Shown piece after piece: positions 62,704 through 64,000 of a stretch of DNA of 64,000 nt (position 1 is its first letter; every line of letters begins with the position of its first letter). The DNA comes from Chitinophagaceae bacterium UBA4407 (lineage in GTDB: Bacteria > Bacteroidota > Bacteroidia > Chitinophagales > Chitinophagaceae): NCBI GenBank assembly GCA_002390845.1, contig DGQT01000081.1:43723-107722 (forward strand). Direction: 5' to 3'. The notes beneath the pieces were generated by a model, which made no database searches, was not told the origin of the DNA, and worked only from the letters and a program-made list of their open reading frames with translations. A program made the position numbers and the translations under genes.

Positions 62704-63912
62704 GTGAAAATCCTTATCCTGAGTCAATATTATTTGCCCGAAACAGGTGCGCCTCAAAACAGGCTTAGCAATCTTGCTGGCAATTTAATAAAATCAGGCA
62801 ACGAAGTAGCGTTATTAACAGCTTTACCCAATTACCCCAAATACGAAAAATTTCCCGGCTACAAAGGAAAATGGCATTGCAAAGAAAATATTGAGGGCAT
62901 CGCAATCAACAGGTCGTATATTTTTGTAAGCAAACGAACAGGTTTGCTGCCAAGGCTTACCAGCTATATTTCTTTCACCATCAGTTCTTATTACAGTGCA
63001 TCTGTAAGATTAAAAAAGTTTGATGTAATTATCTGCGAATCGCCGCCGCTGTTCCTGGGCATTACCGCCGTATTATTGAAAAGAAAATGGAAATGCAAAC
63101 TGGTTTTCAATGTGTCTGACCTTTGGCCAGAGAGCGTTGAAAAAATGAACCTCATCAACAATAAATGGATTCTTAACCGTGCTTATAAATTAGCCAACTG
63201 GATCTACAAAAATGCAGACCTTATCAGTGGACAAACAAAGGGAATTATTAACGCTATACAGCAAATGCAGCCAAAGCAAAAATTGTTCTGGTTCCCGAAT
63301 GGTGTGGATATGGATACTTTTATAAACCACACTCCATCAAAAAACGGAACAAGCCAATCTTTCAATATTTTATATGCAGGTATTATTGGCCATGCACAGG
63401 GGCTTGAAGTAATACTGCATGCTGCCGAAATTTTAAAATATTCTAACAATATACAATTCACTATTATTGGCGATGGGCCGGTAAAAGAAACCCTGCTCAA
63501 TCTGCAGAATAAATTGAACCTGACCAATGTAACTTTTATTCCAAATCAACCCCACCAAAAAATAATGGAATATCTGGAGCACTGCGATGCCTATGTAGTG
63601 CCTCTTAGAAAGCTGGATCTTTTTAAAGGTGCCATTCCTTCAAAACTTTTTGAACCGCTTGCTTTTGGAAAGCCCATTCTGCTGGGTGTAGACGGCGAAG
63701 CCAAACAGCTTTTTATTGATGAAGCGCAGGGAGGATTATTTTACGAACCCGAGAATGCAAACGAACTGGCTGCTGCCATTTTGCAGTTGCACAATAACCC
63801 CGAACTGGCGCAAACACTTGGCGCAAAAGGAAGAGATTATGTAACCACACACTTTAACAGGCAACATACCGCAAAGCAGTTTGAAAAGGAATTACAGTTG
63901 CTTTTTAATTAA
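62704..63912 (+). CDS. Glycosyltransferase family 4 (WbuB-like)
   Basis: The 402-aa protein starts at a GTG (62704). The N-terminal Rossmann domain shows ILSQYYLPETGAPQNRLSNL, then NVSDLWPESVEKM in the middle. The C-terminal domain has LYAGIIGHAQGLEVILHAAE, FTIIGDGPVKETL and the nucleotide-sugar E-x7-E region in SKLFEPLAFGKPILLG. It transfers a sugar in surface polysaccharide or O-antigen assembly. It lies 111 bases after the PaaK-like gene in the same direction; probably the start of a longer polysaccharide locus beyond the window. Confidence 0.9.
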   Translation: MKILILSQYYLPETGAPQNRLSNLAGNLIKSGNEVALLTALPNYPKYEKFPGYKGKWHCKENIEGIAINRSYIFVSKRTGLLPRLTSYISFTISSYYSASVRLKKFDVIICESPPLFLGITAVLLKRKWKCKLVFNVSDLWPESVEKMNLINNKWILNRAYKLANWIYKNADLISGQTKGIINAIQQMQPKQKLFWFPNGVDMDTFINHTPSKNGTSQSFNILYAGIIGHAQGLEVILHAAEILKYSNNIQFTIIGDGPVKETLLNLQNKLNLTNVTFIPNQPHQKIMEYLEHCDAYVVPLRKLDLFKGAIPSKLFEPLAFGKPILLGVDGEAKQLFIDEAQGGLFYEPENANELAAAILQLHNNPELAQTLGAKGRDYVTTHFNRQHTAKQFEKELQLLFN

Positions 63913-63920
63913 AATATTTT

Positions 63921-64000
63921 GGTACCAGGCTATAGCAATGCTATGAAGCTGCTCTTGCCACGCTCGGTTCAAAGTTCTGTTTTCATGGCAGCATTTAAGC
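63921..64000 (-). repeat. Intergenic element, B core, inverted, cut by the window end
   Basis: TTTTGGTACCAGGC starts 9 bases after the glycosyltransferase stop. It carries CTTGCCACGCTCGGTTC and ATGGCAGCATTTAAGC at the edge. Confidence 0.85.

Noticed and set aside
1..64000. The repeated intergenic units as a CRISPR array
   Set aside because: Copies are dispersed one or two per gap, in both orientations, and not separated by uniform spacers; no cas gene is present.

Overview
The window looks like a chromosome segment of a member of the Bacteroidota, most probably a Chitinophagaceae-type bacterium. The DNA is A+T-rich. Ribosome-binding sites are weak or A-rich. Several secreted proteins carry type IX secretion (T9SS) C-terminal signals: type A at 26331, 29016 and 39056, and type B at 18579. 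There is also a periplasmic beta-propeller/Y_Y_Y sensor kinase, a TonB-plug/MG2 protein, a short Bacteroidota-type alpha-glucan phosphorylase and lpxB of an outer-membrane organism. I see no rRNA, tRNA, CRISPR array, transposase or prophage.

Layout. 1-11.5 kb is a stress and signalling neighbourhood: a YdjC/ChbG-type deacetylase, a four-gene minus-strand operon (YtxH, holin-like DUF1469, two small unknowns), dps, an iron-permease-family protein, a four-helix-bundle protein, a CHASE3 histidine kinase, CsbD, a tiny DUF5670-type membrane protein, a single-domain response regulator, a WXXGXW lipoprotein and an NtrC-type sigma-54 activator. 11.7-18.2 kb is a sugar module: a GH172/DUF2961 enzyme, a FucP-like transporter, an FAH-fold sugar-acid dehydratase candidate, a lipoprotein and a divergent sugar porter. 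18.6-20.6 kb is a T9SS type B protein. 20.8-34.3 kb is a minus-strand array of seven large or unfamiliar genes. It holds a HELSH zincin candidate, a 979-aa unknown, two YadA-head-like adhesins with S74 chaperone domains and T9SS tails, a protein with a hydrophobic segment and a beta-gamma-crystallin-like tail, and two small unknowns. A LuxR-type response regulator and its sensor kinase (34.5-38.3 kb) lie just upstream in the same direction. 38.5-64 kb is mixed: a T9SS protein, a J-domain protein, an esterase, a CrtA-like enzyme, an arginase-family enzyme, aspartate kinase, a beta-lactamase-fold hydrolase, a Nramp-USP fusion with a DtxR/MntR regulator, a GlgP-like protein, a MG2/TonB-plug protein, lpxB, a small membrane protein, a PaaK-like ligase and a GT4 glycosyltransferase.

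The most striking non-genic signal is a dense family of intergenic elements, about 36 recognisable copies or about one per 1.8 kb. Each is roughly 60-100 bp, with one end reading GGCTC plus an A-run and a core that is usually GTGCGACGCAAG. Two other cores occur in the same scaffold, and a hairpin-bearing insert splits the core in composite copies. Most copies have the GAGCC end directly behind a stop codon; in two genes the element supplies the stop codon itself. I recognise no named family for it. The 20.8-34.3 kb gene array is the best candidate for an undescribed protein system.
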